Assembly: GCA_020687485.1 (NCBI GenBank)
Contig: JAJEQR010000010.1
Location: 1 to 64,000, forward strand
Direction: 5' to 3'
From: Hominifimenecus microfluidus
GTDB taxonomy: Bacteria; Bacillota; Clostridia; Lachnospirales; Lachnospiraceae
DNA: 64,000 nt
Shown here: positions 44,491 through 54,350 of the stretch, in pieces
Numbering within the stretch: position 1 is the first letter of the stretch
Layout: each line of letters begins with the position of its first letter
Notes under the pieces: model-generated
Database searches by the model: none
What the model saw: the letters and a program-made list of their open reading frames with translations, nothing else
Told to the model about the DNA's origin: nothing
Made by a program: the position numbers and the translations under genes

Positions 44491-45876
44491 ATGTGGGAGA
44501 AAGTGAAGAAGTTATTTGCACCGTCGGATATGACGGTGGGGACGCCGTGGAAGAAGATCGTGGCGTTCATGATTCCGATGCTGATCGGCAATATTGCGCA
44601 GCAGATGTACAATACGGTGGATTCCATCGTCGTTGGCCGGTATGTCGGGGATAATGCCCTGGCGGCGGTCGGGAGCGCTGGTCCGATCTTCCAGCTGTTG
44701 CTTGTATTGTTCGCCGGAATTGCGGTAGGAGCCGGAATTATGGTGTCTCAGTATTTTGGCGCAAAAGCGAGAGATGAACTGTCGGAGACGATTGGCTGCT
44801 GTATTACGCTTACGATTCTGGCATCACTGGCGCTGATGATTCTGTCGCCGTTTATTGTGCGGCCTCTGCTGGAGCTTCTGGATACACCGGCGAGCATTAT
44901 CGACTGGTGCGACTCGTATCTTATGATTCTGATGATCGGAATCGGAGGGCTTGCCTTCTATAATATATTAAGCGGTATCTTAAGAGGTATGGGAGACTCT
45001 GTATCGGCGCTCCTGTATCTTCTGATTGCTACGGTCATGAACATTGTGCTGGACATCTTCTTCGTGAAAGATCTGCAGATGGGCGTCAGCGGCGTTGCGC
45101 TGGCCACCGTAATCGCGCAGACCTTTTCGGGGATTCTCTGTCTGATCCGTCTGATGAAGATGCGAGATATCTTTGATCTGAAGCTTCGCTATCTGCGTCC
45201 GAAGAAGAAATACTGCTTCAGCCTGATTCGTCTCGGTATTCCGTCCGGACTGACGCAGATGATCCTGTCGATGGCGATGATCGTGGTGCAGTCGCTGACG
45301 AACTCCTTCGGGGAGCAGTTTATCGCCGCGAACGTGATCGTTATGCGTGTGGACGGCTTCGCTATGATGCCGAATTTCTCTTTCGGAACGACCATGACGA
45401 CGTATGCCGGGCAGAATGTCGGTGCGAGAAAGTACGACCGTGTCTATCAGGGCGCGCGCCAGGGCACGCTGATTGCCATGGCAACTTCCGCAACGATCAC
45501 CGGACTGATCCTGATTTTCGGCCGTCAGCTGATGGGCATTTTCACGGACACAGTTTCACTGGTAGATTTGAGCCGCCGGATGATGGGCATTCTGGCTGTC
45601 GGCTATATCGCCATGGCGGTGACGCAGTGCCTGCAGGGAACCATGCGCGGCGCCGGTGACTCCATGACGCCGATGTGGATTTCTATTATCACGACCATCG
45701 TGATCCGTATTCCGGTTGCTTACGGAATCGCATTCCTGACCCGCACGCCGGAACTTCCGAACGGCCGTCAGGAGTGCGTGTTCATCTCTCTGCTGGTATC
45801 CTGGGTCATGGGCGCAGTCATCAGTACCATTTTCTATAGGCTTGGAGGATGGAAGAAGAAAGCACTGGAGATGTAG
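44491..45876 (+). CDS. MATE-family efflux transporter
   Basis: The 461-residue protein has 12 predicted membrane segments. Family motifs are IPMLIGNIAQQMYNTVDSIVVGRYVG, shown here in part as MYNTVDSIVVGRYVG, ISGILRGMGDSVSA-like (YNILSGILRGMGDS) and AVTQCLQGTMRGAGDSMTP. These export cationic drugs or metabolites using Na+ or H+. GGAAGAGG precedes the ATG. No regulator gene is adjacent, unlike the second MATE gene at 54351. Confidence 0.93.
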   Translation: MWEKVKKLFAPSDMTVGTPWKKIVAFMIPMLIGNIAQQMYNTVDSIVVGRYVGDNALAAVGSAGPIFQLLLVLFAGIAVGAGIMVSQYFGAKARDELSETIGCCITLTILASLALMILSPFIVRPLLELLDTPASIIDWCDSYLMILMIGIGGLAFYNILSGILRGMGDSVSALLYLLIATVMNIVLDIFFVKDLQMGVSGVALATVIAQTFSGILCLIRLMKMRDIFDLKLRYLRPKKKYCFSLIRLGIPSGLTQMILSMAMIVVQSLTNSFGEQFIAANVIVMRVDGFAMMPNFSFGTTMTTYAGQNVGARKYDRVYQGARQGTLIAMATSATITGLILIFGRQLMGIFTDTVSLVDLSRRMMGILAVGYIAMAVTQCLQGTMRGAGDSMTPMWISIITTIVIRIPVAYGIAFLTRTPELPNGRQECVFISLLVSWVMGAVISTIFYRLGGWKKKALEM

Positions 45877-45898
45877 ACGAAAATCTGTGTGGAATGCC

Positions 45899-45927
45899 TT
45901 GACTTTTCAATTGGGCAACGGTATAAT
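45899..45927 (+). promoter_or_regulatory. ileS promoter
   Basis: TTGACT at 45899-45904 and TATAAT at 45922-45927 are exactly 17 bp apart and start 22 bp after the MATE stop; transcription should begin near 45934. Confidence 0.85.
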
Positions 45928-45933
45928 ATTGCC

Positions 45934-46185
45934 GTATACAGAGTGAATTGCACAGATGGAGAGAGTACACGATTGCGGAAACTTCAGCGAGCCGGAGCAT
46001 GGTGCGAGTCCGGCAGGAGTACGGGTCGATGGAAGATCACTCCGGAGCATCTGACCGAAGGATTGTCCGGTAGGCTCAGACGGTATCTCCCGTTATCGAG
46101 AGCACATATCCCCATGTCGGGCGTATGACGCAAATAGGTGGTAAAAGCGAAGACCCTTCGTCCTGTTTGGACGCAGGGTCTCTTT
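45934..46185 (+). ncRNA. T-box riboswitch controlling ileS
   Basis: The leader has the T-box hallmarks. Stem I contains GCGAGCCGG...GGTGCGAGTCCGGC. The specifier loop near GGAAGATCACTCC carries ATC (46036-46038), an Ile codon followed by a purine. The T-box sequence AGGTGGTAAAAGCG is at 46136-46149. A terminator, GACCCTTCGTCC with GGACGCAGGGTC, lies at 46152-46180 and ends in TCTTT. Uncharged tRNA-Ile should bind TGG and allow read-through into ileS. Confidence 0.92.
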
Positions 46186-46223
46186 GATTATATTGAAAGA
46201 AAATCATACAGGAGGAATATACC

Positions 46224-49200
46224 ATGTACAAGAAAGTGGCGACGGATATGAATTTCGTCGATCGCGAAAAATCGGTAGAAACATTCTGGGAAGAGAATGA
46301 TATCTTCCAGAAGAGTATGGACAAGCGCGAAGGCTGCCCGGAATATATGTTCTATGACGGTCCGCCCACTGCGAACGGCAAGCCCCATATCGGTCACGTA
46401 CTGACCCGTGTTATCAAGGACATGATCCCCCGTTACCGTACCATGAAGGGCTACTATGTACCCCGTAAGGCCGGATGGGATACCCACGGACTTCCCGTTG
46501 AGCTGGAAGTAGAGAAGATGCTGGGTCTGGACGGCAAGGAGCAGATCGAGGAATACGGCGTAGAGCCTTTCATTCAGAAGTGTAAAGAGAGTGTATGGAA
46601 ATACAAGGGCATGTGGGAAGAGTTCTCCAGCAAGGTCGGCTTCTGGGCGGATATGGAGAACCCTTATGTAACCTATCACAATGACTTCATCGAGTCCGAG
46701 TGGTGGGCGCTGAAGCAGATCTGGGACAAGAAGCTTCTGTATAAGGGCTTCAAGATCGTTCCCTACTGCCCCCGCTGCGGTACTCCGCTTTCCAGCCACG
46801 AGGTTGCTCAGGGTTACAAGGATGTAAAGGAACGCTCCGCCATCGTTCGCTTCAAGGTGAAGGATGAGGATGCCTACATTCTGGCATGGACGACCACTCC
46901 CTGGACCCTGCCCTCCAACGTAGCGCTCTGCGTAAATCCGGATGAGACCTATGTAAAGGTGAAGGCAGCGGACGGCTACACCTACTACATGGCGGAAGCT
47001 CTGCTGGATACGATTCTGGGCGGCCTGGCGAAGGACGGACAGCCCGCTTACGAGATCCTGGAGTCCTACAAGGGTACGGATCTGGAGAATAAGGAATATG
47101 AGCCGCTGTATGACTGTGCGGCAAAGGTAGCGGCGAAGCAGCACAAGAAAGGCTTCTTCGTAACCTGCGATACCTACGTAACTTTGACCGATGGTACCGG
47201 CGTGGTACACATCGCTCCCGCATTCGGTGAAGATGATGCCAAGGTTGGCCGCAACTACGATCTGCCGTTTGTACAGCTGGTAGACAGCAAGGGCGACATG
47301 ACCGAGGATACTCCTTTCGCTGGCCTGTTTGTAAAGAAGGCAGATCCGGAAGTTCTGAAGGATCTGGACAAGAGAGGTTTGCTGTTCGACGCTCCGAAGT
47401 TCGAGCACAGCTACCCTCACTGCTGGCGCTGCGACACGCCTCTGATCTACTATGCGCGTGAGTCCTGGTTCATCAAGATGACTGCTGTGAAGGACGACCT
47501 GATCCGCAACAACAACACAATCAACTGGATTCCGGAGAGCATCGGCAAGGGCCGTTTCGGCGACTGGCTGGAGAACGTACAGGACTGGGGTATCAGCCGT
47601 AACCGTTACTGGGGTACTCCTCTGAATATCTGGGAGTGCGAGTGCGGCCATCAGCATTCGATCGGAAGCATTGAAGAGCTGAAGAGCATGTCGAAGAATT
47701 GCCCGGACGATATCGAGCTGCATCGCCCCTACATCGATGCCGTTACCATCACCTGCCCTTGCTGCGGCAAGGAGATGCACCGTGTACCGGAAGTTATCGA
47801 CTGCTGGTTCGATTCCGGTTCCATGCCGTTCGCACAGTACCATTATCCTTTTGAGAATCAGGAGACCTTCAAAAAGAACTTCCCTGCTGCATTCATCAGC
47901 GAGGCGGTTGACCAGACCAGAGGCTGGTTCTACTCTCTGCTGGCGATCTCGACCCTGGTATTCAATCAGGCTCCTTACAAGAACGTAATCGTTCTGGGCC
48001 ATGTACAGGATGAGAACGGCCAGAAGATGAGTAAGTCCAAGGGCAATGCCGTTGACCCGATGGAGGCTCTGCAGGAGTACGGCGCGGATGCCATCCGCTG
48101 GTACTTCTACATCAACAGCGCTCCCTGGCTGCCGAACCGCTTCCATGGCCGTGCCGTTATGGAAGGTCAGAGAAAGTTCCTGGGAACTCTGTGGAATACC
48201 TACGCATTCTACGTGCTGTACGCAGAGATCGACAAGTTCGATCCCACGAAGCACGAGCTGGAATATGAGAAGCTGTCCGTAATGGATAAGTGGCTGCTGT
48301 CCAAGCTGAACACGCTGATCGGAACCGTGGACCATCTGCTGGATACCTACCAGATTCCGGAGACGGCGCGCGCACTGGCAGACTTTGTCGATGACATGAG
48401 CAACTGGTATGTACGCCGCAGTCGTGAGCGTTTCTGGGCAAAGGGCATGGAGCAGGATAAGGTCAATGCTTACATGACGCTGTACACCGCTCTGGTAACG
48501 GTGTGCAAGCTGGCGGCTCCGATGGTTCCGTTCATCACCGAGGATATCTACCAGAACCTGGTACGCGGTCTGGACGCAAGCGCTCCGGAATCCATTCATC
48601 TGTGCGACTACCCGGTTGCAAAGGAAGAGTGGATCGACAAGGATCTGGAGAAGAACATGGACGAGCTCCTGAAGATTGTTGTTATGGGCCGCGCCTGCAG
48701 AAATGCCTCCAATATCAAGAACCGTCAGCCGATGGGTCAGATGTTCATCAAGGCTCCGTTCGAGCTGGATGAGTACTTCACCGCGATCATCCGCGATGAG
48801 CTGAATGTGAAGAACGTAAAGTACACACAGGATGTGCGTGACTTCACTTCCTACAGCTTCAAGCCGCAGATGCGCACGCTGGGACCGAAGTACGGCAAGC
48901 AGCTGGGTGAGATCCGCACGGCTCTGGCAGAGCTGGATGGTAATGCGGCGATGGATGAGCTGAACGAGACCGGCGAGCTGAAGCTTACGATCTCCACCGG
49001 TCAGGCTGTTCTGACGAAGGACGATCTGCTGATTGAGTCCGCACAGATGGAAGGCTATGTATCTGAGCAGGGCGGCGAGATCACCGTTGTTATGGATACT
49101 CGTCTGACGGATGAGCTGCTGAAGGAAGGCATGCTGCGTGAGATCATCAGTAAGATTCAGACCATGCGTAAGGAAGCCGGTTTCGAGGTTATGGACAACA

Positions 49201-49376
49201 TCCGCATCTCAGTAGCTGACAATGCGGAGATCGAGAAACTCTTCAAGGCGCACAGCGAGGAACTGCTTCCGGATGTACTGGCGAAAGAAGTTGTTTTCGA
49301 TGAGAAAATCGGATATAATAAGGAGTGGAATATCAACGGTGAGAAGGTAACGCTCGGCGTTGAGAAACTGGCATAA
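46224..49376 (+). CDS. ileS: Isoleucyl-tRNA synthetase
   Basis: The 1050-residue class I synthetase has YDGPPTANGKPHIGHVLTRV with the HIGH motif (about residue 50), WDTHGLPVELEVEK, an editing domain (AWTTTPWTLPSNVALCVN), and KMSKS in NGQKMSKSKGNAVDP. The length and these sequences fit the longer eukaryote-like IleRS type rather than the about 930-residue bacterial type; that type often tolerates mupirocin, an inference here. The T-box with an ATC specifier upstream confirms the amino acid. AGGAGG precedes the ATG. Confidence 0.97.
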   Translation: MYKKVATDMNFVDREKSVETFWEENDIFQKSMDKREGCPEYMFYDGPPTANGKPHIGHVLTRVIKDMIPRYRTMKGYYVPRKAGWDTHGLPVELEVEKMLGLDGKEQIEEYGVEPFIQKCKESVWKYKGMWEEFSSKVGFWADMENPYVTYHNDFIESEWWALKQIWDKKLLYKGFKIVPYCPRCGTPLSSHEVAQGYKDVKERSAIVRFKVKDEDAYILAWTTTPWTLPSNVALCVNPDETYVKVKAADGYTYYMAEALLDTILGGLAKDGQPAYEILESYKGTDLENKEYEPLYDCAAKVAAKQHKKGFFVTCDTYVTLTDGTGVVHIAPAFGEDDAKVGRNYDLPFVQLVDSKGDMTEDTPFAGLFVKKADPEVLKDLDKRGLLFDAPKFEHSYPHCWRCDTPLIYYARESWFIKMTAVKDDLIRNNNTINWIPESIGKGRFGDWLENVQDWGISRNRYWGTPLNIWECECGHQHSIGSIEELKSMSKNCPDDIELHRPYIDAVTITCPCCGKEMHRVPEVIDCWFDSGSMPFAQYHYPFENQETFKKNFPAAFISEAVDQTRGWFYSLLAISTLVFNQAPYKNVIVLGHVQDENGQKMSKSKGNAVDPMEALQEYGADAIRWYFYINSAPWLPNRFHGRAVMEGQRKFLGTLWNTYAFYVLYAEIDKFDPTKHELEYEKLSVMDKWLLSKLNTLIGTVDHLLDTYQIPETARALADFVDDMSNWYVRRSRERFWAKGMEQDKVNAYMTLYTALVTVCKLAAPMVPFITEDIYQNLVRGLDASAPESIHLCDYPVAKEEWIDKDLEKNMDELLKIVVMGRACRNASNIKNRQPMGQMFIKAPFELDEYFTAIIRDELNVKNVKYTQDVRDFTSYSFKPQMRTLGPKYGKQLGEIRTALAELDGNAAMDELNETGELKLTISTGQAVLTKDDLLIESAQMEGYVSEQGGEITVVMDTRLTDELLKEGMLREIISKIQTMRKEAGFEVMDNIRISVADNAEIEKLFKAHSEELLPDVLAKEVVFDEKIGYNKEWNINGEKVTLGVEKLA

Positions 49377-49435
49377 GACCAGCAGGATTTCACCCTGCGA
49401 AATGACTCGCATCAACTGGATGTAATATACAGCAG

Positions 49436-49475
49436 AAGGGCTGTCTTCGAGGGATATCGAAGGCAGCCTTTGGTA
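49436..49475 (+). terminator. Terminator of ileS
   Basis: AAGGGCTGTCTTCG pairs with CGAAGGCAGCCTT around GAGGGATAT-type loop bases, followed by TTGGTATT. Confidence 0.7.
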
Positions 49476-49538
49476 TTATATTTCTCTTGTTGCGATTTGA
49501 CAGGGGAAGAAGAGAAGGAAAACAAGAGGAGGAACGGA

Positions 49539-51989
49539 ATGGGCGGTTATAACTTTGATAAAGATCTTTTCAGAAAGCGTGTCCGCGAACTGGTGAAGCT
49601 GGACTCCAAGGTAAGCATCGAGGATGCGAACCCGGTTCAGATCTATAAAGCGGTAGGCTTTGCGATTAAGGAGCAGATCATTGATCCCTGGATCGATACC
49701 AGAAAGAAGGCGAAGGAGCAGGATGTGAAGATGGTGTATTACCTCTCCATGGAATTCCTGATGGGCCGCGCGCTGGGCAACAATATCCTGAATATTCAGG
49801 CGCAGAACGATATTCGCGAAGTTCTGGAGGAATTCGGCGTGGATCTGAACCTGATCGAGGATCAGGAACGCGACTGGGCGTTGGGAAACGGCGGTCTGGG
49901 ACGGCTGGCAGCCTGTTTCCTGGATTCTCTGGCAACGCTGGGTTATCATGCCTATGGCTGCGGCATCCGCTACAAGTATGGCATGTTCAAGCAGAAGATC
50001 GAGGATGGTTATCAGAAGGAAGTGCCGGATAACTGGCTGAAGATCGCTAATCCTTTCGAGATTCGCCGTGACAGTCAGCGCCAGGAAGTAAGGTTCGGCG
50101 GCTACACCCGCTGCGAGACGGATGAGCATGGCAATCCCCGCTATATTCAGGAAGGATATCAGGCTGTTGTGGCGGTTCCGTATGACCTCCCTGTCATCGG
50201 TTATGGTAACGGCGTTGTGAATACGCTGCGTATCTGGAGCGCGGAGCCGGTCGAGGAGCTGGATCTGGAGTCCTTCGATCAGGGCGAATACGAGAAGGCA
50301 AATGAACAGAACAATCTGGCGGAGACGATCTGCAAGGTTCTGTATCCGAACGATAATAAGTATTCTGGCAAGGAGCTTCGCTTAAAGCAGCAGTATTTCT
50401 TCGTATCTGCGACGATTCAGCGCGCGGTGGAGCGCTATATGGAGGAGCATGACGATATCCATGGCCTGCATGAGAAGGTCTGCTTCCAGATGAATGATAC
50501 GCATCCGACCGTTGCCGTCGCAGAACTGATGCGCATCCTGCTGGATGAGTACGGGCTCGGCTGGGATGAAGCGTGGGCGATCACGACGAAGACCTGTGCG
50601 TATACGAACCACACCATTATGGCGGAAGCTCTGGAGAAGTGGCCGATTGACCTGTTCCAGCGTTTGTTGCCTCGCGTTTATCAGATTGTGGACGAGATCA
50701 ACCGCCGCTTCGTGAATGAAATCCGTTCCCGCTATCCGGGACAGCCGGAGAAGGTACAGAAGATGGCCGTTCTCTACGAAGGGCAGGTGCGTATGGCAAA
50801 TATGGCGATCGTGGGCGGCTTCTCCGTCAACGGCGTAGCGAAGCTGCATACGGAGATCCTGGAGAAGCAGGAGCTGCGTGATTTCTATGAGATGATGCCG
50901 GAGAAATTCAATAACAAGACGAACGGCATTACCCAGCGCCGCTTCCTGCTGCACGGCAATCCCCTGCTGGCGCAGTGGGTGACAGATCACATCGGTGATG
51001 GCTGGATCACAAATCTGCCGGAGATCAAGAAAATCGAGCCGCTGGCGGACGATCCGGAGTGCCGCCGTCAGTTCCGTGAGATCAAGTACCAGAACAAACT
51101 TCGTCTGGCGGAATACATTCGCGAATACAATCACATCGAGGTCAACCCGGAGTCGATCTTCGATGTACAGGTCAAGCGCCTGCATGAGTATAAGCGCCAG
51201 CTGCTGAATATCCTGCATGTAATGTATCTGTATAACCAGCTGAAGGATCATCCGGAGTGGGATATGGTACCCCGTACCTTTATCTTTGGCGCGAAAGCGG
51301 CGGCCGGTTACCGGATCGCGAAGCTTACCATCAAGCTGATCAATTCCGTAGCGGAAGTGATTAACCATGATCCGTCCATCAACGGAAAGATCAAGGTGGT
51401 ATTTATCGAAGATTATCGCGTATCCAATGCAGAGCTGATCTTCTCCGCCAGCGATGTCAGCGAGCAGATTTCCACAGCCAGCAAGGAAGCCAGCGGAACC
51501 GGCAATATGAAATTCATGTTGAACGGCGCGCTTACCCTGGGTACTATGGACGGCGCAAATGTGGAGATCGTGGAGGAGGCCGGAGCCGAGAACGCCTTTA
51601 TCTTCGGTATGTCGGCGGAAGAGGTGATCCGCTACGAACACGACGGAACCTACGATCCTATGACGATCTTCAACAGCGATGAGGGCATCCGCCGCGTGCT
51701 GATGCAGCTGATCAACGGGTTCTACAGCCCGGAAGATCCAGAGCTGTTCCGCCCGCTGTACAACTCGCTGCTGAACACGAAGGACACTTCCCGCGCGGAT
51801 ACCTACTTCATTCTGAAGGATTTCCGCTCCTACGCGGAAGCGCAGCAGCGCGTGGAGGCCGCTTACCGAGATCAGGAGTGGTGGAGCCGCGCAGCTATGA
51901 TCAACGTAGCAAATGCCGGAAAGTTCTCTTCCGATCGCACGATCCAGGAGTATGTGGACGATATCTGGCATCTGGACAAATTGAAGTAA
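49539..51989 (+). CDS. glgP: Glycogen/starch phosphorylase
   Basis: The 816-residue enzyme has the GT35 family order: YYLSMEFLMGRALGNN, LGNGGLGRLAACFLDSLAT, QMNDTHPTVAVAELMR, FNNKTNGITQRRFL, and the PLP lysine in ASGTGNMKFMLNGALTLGT. It releases glucose-1-phosphate from alpha-1,4-glucan. GAGGAGGAACGG precedes the ATG at 49539. The branching enzyme gene lies 5 kb further on, on the other strand, so the two are not an operon. Confidence 0.96.
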   Translation: MGGYNFDKDLFRKRVRELVKLDSKVSIEDANPVQIYKAVGFAIKEQIIDPWIDTRKKAKEQDVKMVYYLSMEFLMGRALGNNILNIQAQNDIREVLEEFGVDLNLIEDQERDWALGNGGLGRLAACFLDSLATLGYHAYGCGIRYKYGMFKQKIEDGYQKEVPDNWLKIANPFEIRRDSQRQEVRFGGYTRCETDEHGNPRYIQEGYQAVVAVPYDLPVIGYGNGVVNTLRIWSAEPVEELDLESFDQGEYEKANEQNNLAETICKVLYPNDNKYSGKELRLKQQYFFVSATIQRAVERYMEEHDDIHGLHEKVCFQMNDTHPTVAVAELMRILLDEYGLGWDEAWAITTKTCAYTNHTIMAEALEKWPIDLFQRLLPRVYQIVDEINRRFVNEIRSRYPGQPEKVQKMAVLYEGQVRMANMAIVGGFSVNGVAKLHTEILEKQELRDFYEMMPEKFNNKTNGITQRRFLLHGNPLLAQWVTDHIGDGWITNLPEIKKIEPLADDPECRRQFREIKYQNKLRLAEYIREYNHIEVNPESIFDVQVKRLHEYKRQLLNILHVMYLYNQLKDHPEWDMVPRTFIFGAKAAAGYRIAKLTIKLINSVAEVINHDPSINGKIKVVFIEDYRVSNAELIFSASDVSEQISTASKEASGTGNMKFMLNGALTLGTMDGANVEIVEEAGAENAFIFGMSAEEVIRYEHDGTYDPMTIFNSDEGIRRVLMQLINGFYSPEDPELFRPLYNSLLNTKDTSRADTYFILKDFRSYAEAQQRVEAAYRDQEWWSRAAMINVANAGKFSSDRTIQEYVDDIWHLDKLK

Positions 51990-52003
51990 GAGTAACAATT
52001 GAT

Positions 52004-52049
52004 AGCCCCGGCTCGATTCTGTTTATGTTGCATCTTGCCGGGGCTTCCC
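52004..52049 (+). terminator. Terminator of glgP
   Basis: AGCCCCGGC at 52004-52012 pairs with GCCGGGGCT at 52037-52045, followed by TCCC; the U-run is weak. Confidence 0.65.
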
Positions 52050-52161
52050 ACTATGTGCATTAGAATTGTTAGTGAATAATTCCCATACGATCTGGTAATA
52101 ATATCCCTGTCATTAAGAAACCGGCACGGCCGGAATCCAATATTTAGATAGGGGTGTCAAT

Positions 52162-52929
52162 GTGAAGAACATCAAAAAGTATGGGAACAGACGACTGATT
52201 TATTCGTTGTCAGCAGGAGTTCTGGCGGTTGCCCTGGCGGCCGGCGGAGCCATGTTGATCAGTGGCGGAAAGGACAGCAGTGAGAGCCCGTATCTGTCGA
52301 TGAATGAGACTCCGGCGCAGGTCGTGATCTCTGAGACAGAGGAGGCCGGAGCAACTGTACCTGCGGAGACCGAATCTTCTGCGGTGCGTGTGCCGCGGGA
52401 GACTGTGCCGGCTGCGGTTCCTTCCACAGCGGCAGCCGCGGGGACGGCAGAGACTGAGAGCTCCGAAGCGCCGGAGACGGTGAATGCGGAGCTGAAGACA
52501 GCGGATGATCTGGGATTTTCGGCGGACAGCCGACTGGGTTGGCCGACCGAGGGCGAGATTTTACGAGACTTTTCCATGGATGCTACCGTGTATTACCCGA
52601 CGCTGAATGCGTACAAGGTAAGTCCTGCTGTCCTGATCCAGAGTGAAGCTGGTACGCCGGTGAAAGCGCCTGCGGAAGGTATCATCAGGCAGATGGGATA
52701 TAATCAGGAGATCGGTAATTACGTCATTCTGGAGCTGGGAAACGGGTATGAGCTGACCTTGGGGCAGCTGGCGGATCTGCAGGCGGCTGCCGGGGACTAT
52801 GTGGAAGCCGGAACTGTTCTGGCTGAAATTGCGGAACCCACGATCTACTACAGCATTGAGGGCGATAACCTGTATTTCCAGATGACCAAAGACGGGGAAG
52901 CCATCGATCCGCTCGATTTCATGGATTGA
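52162..52929 (+). CDS. Membrane-anchored, degenerate LytM/M23-like protein
   Basis: The 255-residue protein starts at a GTG with AGGGGTG upstream. An N-terminal anchor (LIYSLSAGVLAVALAAGGAM) is followed by a Thr/Ala/Glu-rich linker. The C-terminal LytM fold has EAGTPVKAPAEGIIRQMGYN and IGNYVILELGNGYEL, then GDNLYFQMTKDGEAIDP. The zinc ligands of active M23 peptidases are replaced: HxxxD is absent, the usual YAHL is TLGQL and HLHF is NLYF. It may act as a binding or sporulation-channel-like (SpoIIQ-like) protein, which is inference. Confidence 0.78.
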   Translation: MKNIKKYGNRRLIYSLSAGVLAVALAAGGAMLISGGKDSSESPYLSMNETPAQVVISETEEAGATVPAETESSAVRVPRETVPAAVPSTAAAAGTAETESSEAPETVNAELKTADDLGFSADSRLGWPTEGEILRDFSMDATVYYPTLNAYKVSPAVLIQSEAGTPVKAPAEGIIRQMGYNQEIGNYVILELGNGYELTLGQLADLQAAAGDYVEAGTVLAEIAEPTIYYSIEGDNLYFQMTKDGEAIDPLDFMD

Positions 52930-53086
52930 CGACAAAGAACGCTGCTACGATGATACAAAGGAGCGCAGAGAGCTGGAGCAGGCGGCAAGAAGTTTGTTTG
53001 GATAGAGCAGTTTGCACTCACACAGAGAAAGAGGGTACTGTGGCCAGGAATTGGTTGCTGCAGTACCCTTTTTTCGTTCTAGTGTA

Positions 53087-54028
53087 TTACTTATTATCCG
53101 ACAGAATCTGCAGGGCGTTGATATAGTCCTGGTTCGTTTTGCCAAGCATAGCAAGAACCTCTTCCTTCGACTTGTTTGTGTTCTTCATCAAAGTTTTTAC
53201 ACTGAAAATAAAATTCCTGGCTTCACCTTCGGTTATGCCTCTGCTAAAAATACTCTGACTCAATGTCATCACCTGGTTCACTCCCTTCACAAGTTCTTTA
53301 TTCTTTTTCATATTGATATATTTGCACATGCCGTCGATATCTCCAGCGAAAAAGTCATTCAGATACTGGAAAATCGGCTCCTTTTTTGCGCTGTCGCCAA
53401 GACGGATCAATACAACTGATAATAGATCGTATTCGCATTTCGGTTTGTTGGCTATGCCGTGTGGATCGGCTTTCTCCATGGAATACGAGGAAACGGTTCC
53501 CCGCAGTTCCGGAGGAATATTTTCTCTGCAAATCCATATGCTGTAGACCTTCTGGAGCGTGGAATAATCCGTGGTTTCAGTCAGAACTCCAAGCTGTGAG
53601 TCCAGTCCTCTGGCAGCATAGTAGACGCCTCTGGTAACAATCGGGTAAGTCGGTGCATGCGGTTTGTAATCATTCTGCATTTCAAGGTCGATATGCAGAT
53701 CAATACGGATGGCCTTCGTGCTCAGCCGGGGATTTTTCGCCAGAAAGTGAGAGTCATAGCGGATTACTTTCTCTCCGAGAGAGCCGGGTTCGATTTCCTG
53801 TGCAGCTACAAGTGCGGATGCGGAATCCACGCCGTCGCTGCGGATGCTGCTCTTGACAATGAAATTCATAACCTGCTCGGCGCTCATTCCCTGATATTCC
53901 GGCACAACATTGGCAAGAATGGGAGCCAGAATCTCCGGATAGCGAAAAAGGTTTTTGGCTGCATTGTCATACTGTGGATCGCTGAATGTTTTTACGGCTG
54001 TCATAGTGACTTCAATAGGGTTTAACAT
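53087..54028 (-). CDS. PD-(D/E)XK nuclease-family transposase-like protein
   Basis: The 313-residue protein belongs to the Rpn/PDDEXK_2 type. Signs are NLFRYPEILAPILANVVPEY at the N-terminus, RIDLHIDLEMQNDY with the acidic D...E-x-Q core (usual form D-x-E-x-Q), YYAARGLDSQL, and KVYSIWICRENIP. The C-terminus is helical with RNFIFSVKTLMKNTN. Such proteins are widespread in Clostridia, often as solitary copies. The ATG with AAGGGA upstream was chosen over an open frame 75 bp longer. Confidence 0.83.
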   Translation of the reverse strand: MLNPIEVTMTAVKTFSDPQYDNAAKNLFRYPEILAPILANVVPEYQGMSAEQVMNFIVKSSIRSDGVDSASALVAAQEIEPGSLGEKVIRYDSHFLAKNPRLSTKAIRIDLHIDLEMQNDYKPHAPTYPIVTRGVYYAARGLDSQLGVLTETTDYSTLQKVYSIWICRENIPPELRGTVSSYSMEKADPHGIANKPKCEYDLLSVVLIRLGDSAKKEPIFQYLNDFFAGDIDGMCKYINMKKNKELVKGVNQVMTLSQSIFSRGITEGEARNFIFSVKTLMKNTNKSKEEVLAMLGKTNQDYINALQILSDNK

Positions 54029-54271
54029 ATTGTCCCTTCTTTCCTTGGTGAGAGCATCCCCATCGAAAGAAGGCGACAGAAAGCGATCCTCCGGTAAGGA
54101 CATTGTAACATGCTGCGTTGTGTTTGACTATCATGAAAAAAGATTTGAATGAAAAATTGCATAGAAAAATGATAAAGAATAGAAAGTGAAGACAGAATCG
54201 TCTTCGAAAATTGCTAACAGCTTACCATGGCTGCAGGAAAATTGCAAATGCTTTTTGGCGGCTTTCCTCTC

Positions 54272-54321
54272 TTGACAAATGTACGAAATCGTACTATACT
54301 CTTGCAAGTACGATTTCGTAC
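54272..54321 (+). promoter_or_regulatory. Promoter and twin operators of the MATE-MarR operon
   Basis: TTGACA (54272-54277) and TATACT (54295-54300) have a 17-bp spacer filled by GTACGAAATCGTAC (54281-54294). A second palindrome, GTACGATTTCGTAC, lies at 54308-54321. The MarR protein encoded downstream should bind both and block the promoter. Confidence 0.88.
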
Positions 54322-54350
54322 AAAACATTCGAAAACAGAAAAGGAACTTT

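Noticed and set aside
46188-48599. 803-codon open frame antisense to ileS
   Set aside because: It lies wholly opposite a certain synthetase gene, has low-complexity shadow composition and no ribosome site; biased codon use explains it.
50382-51998. 538-codon open frame antisense to glgP
   Set aside because: Shadow of a clear phosphorylase gene.
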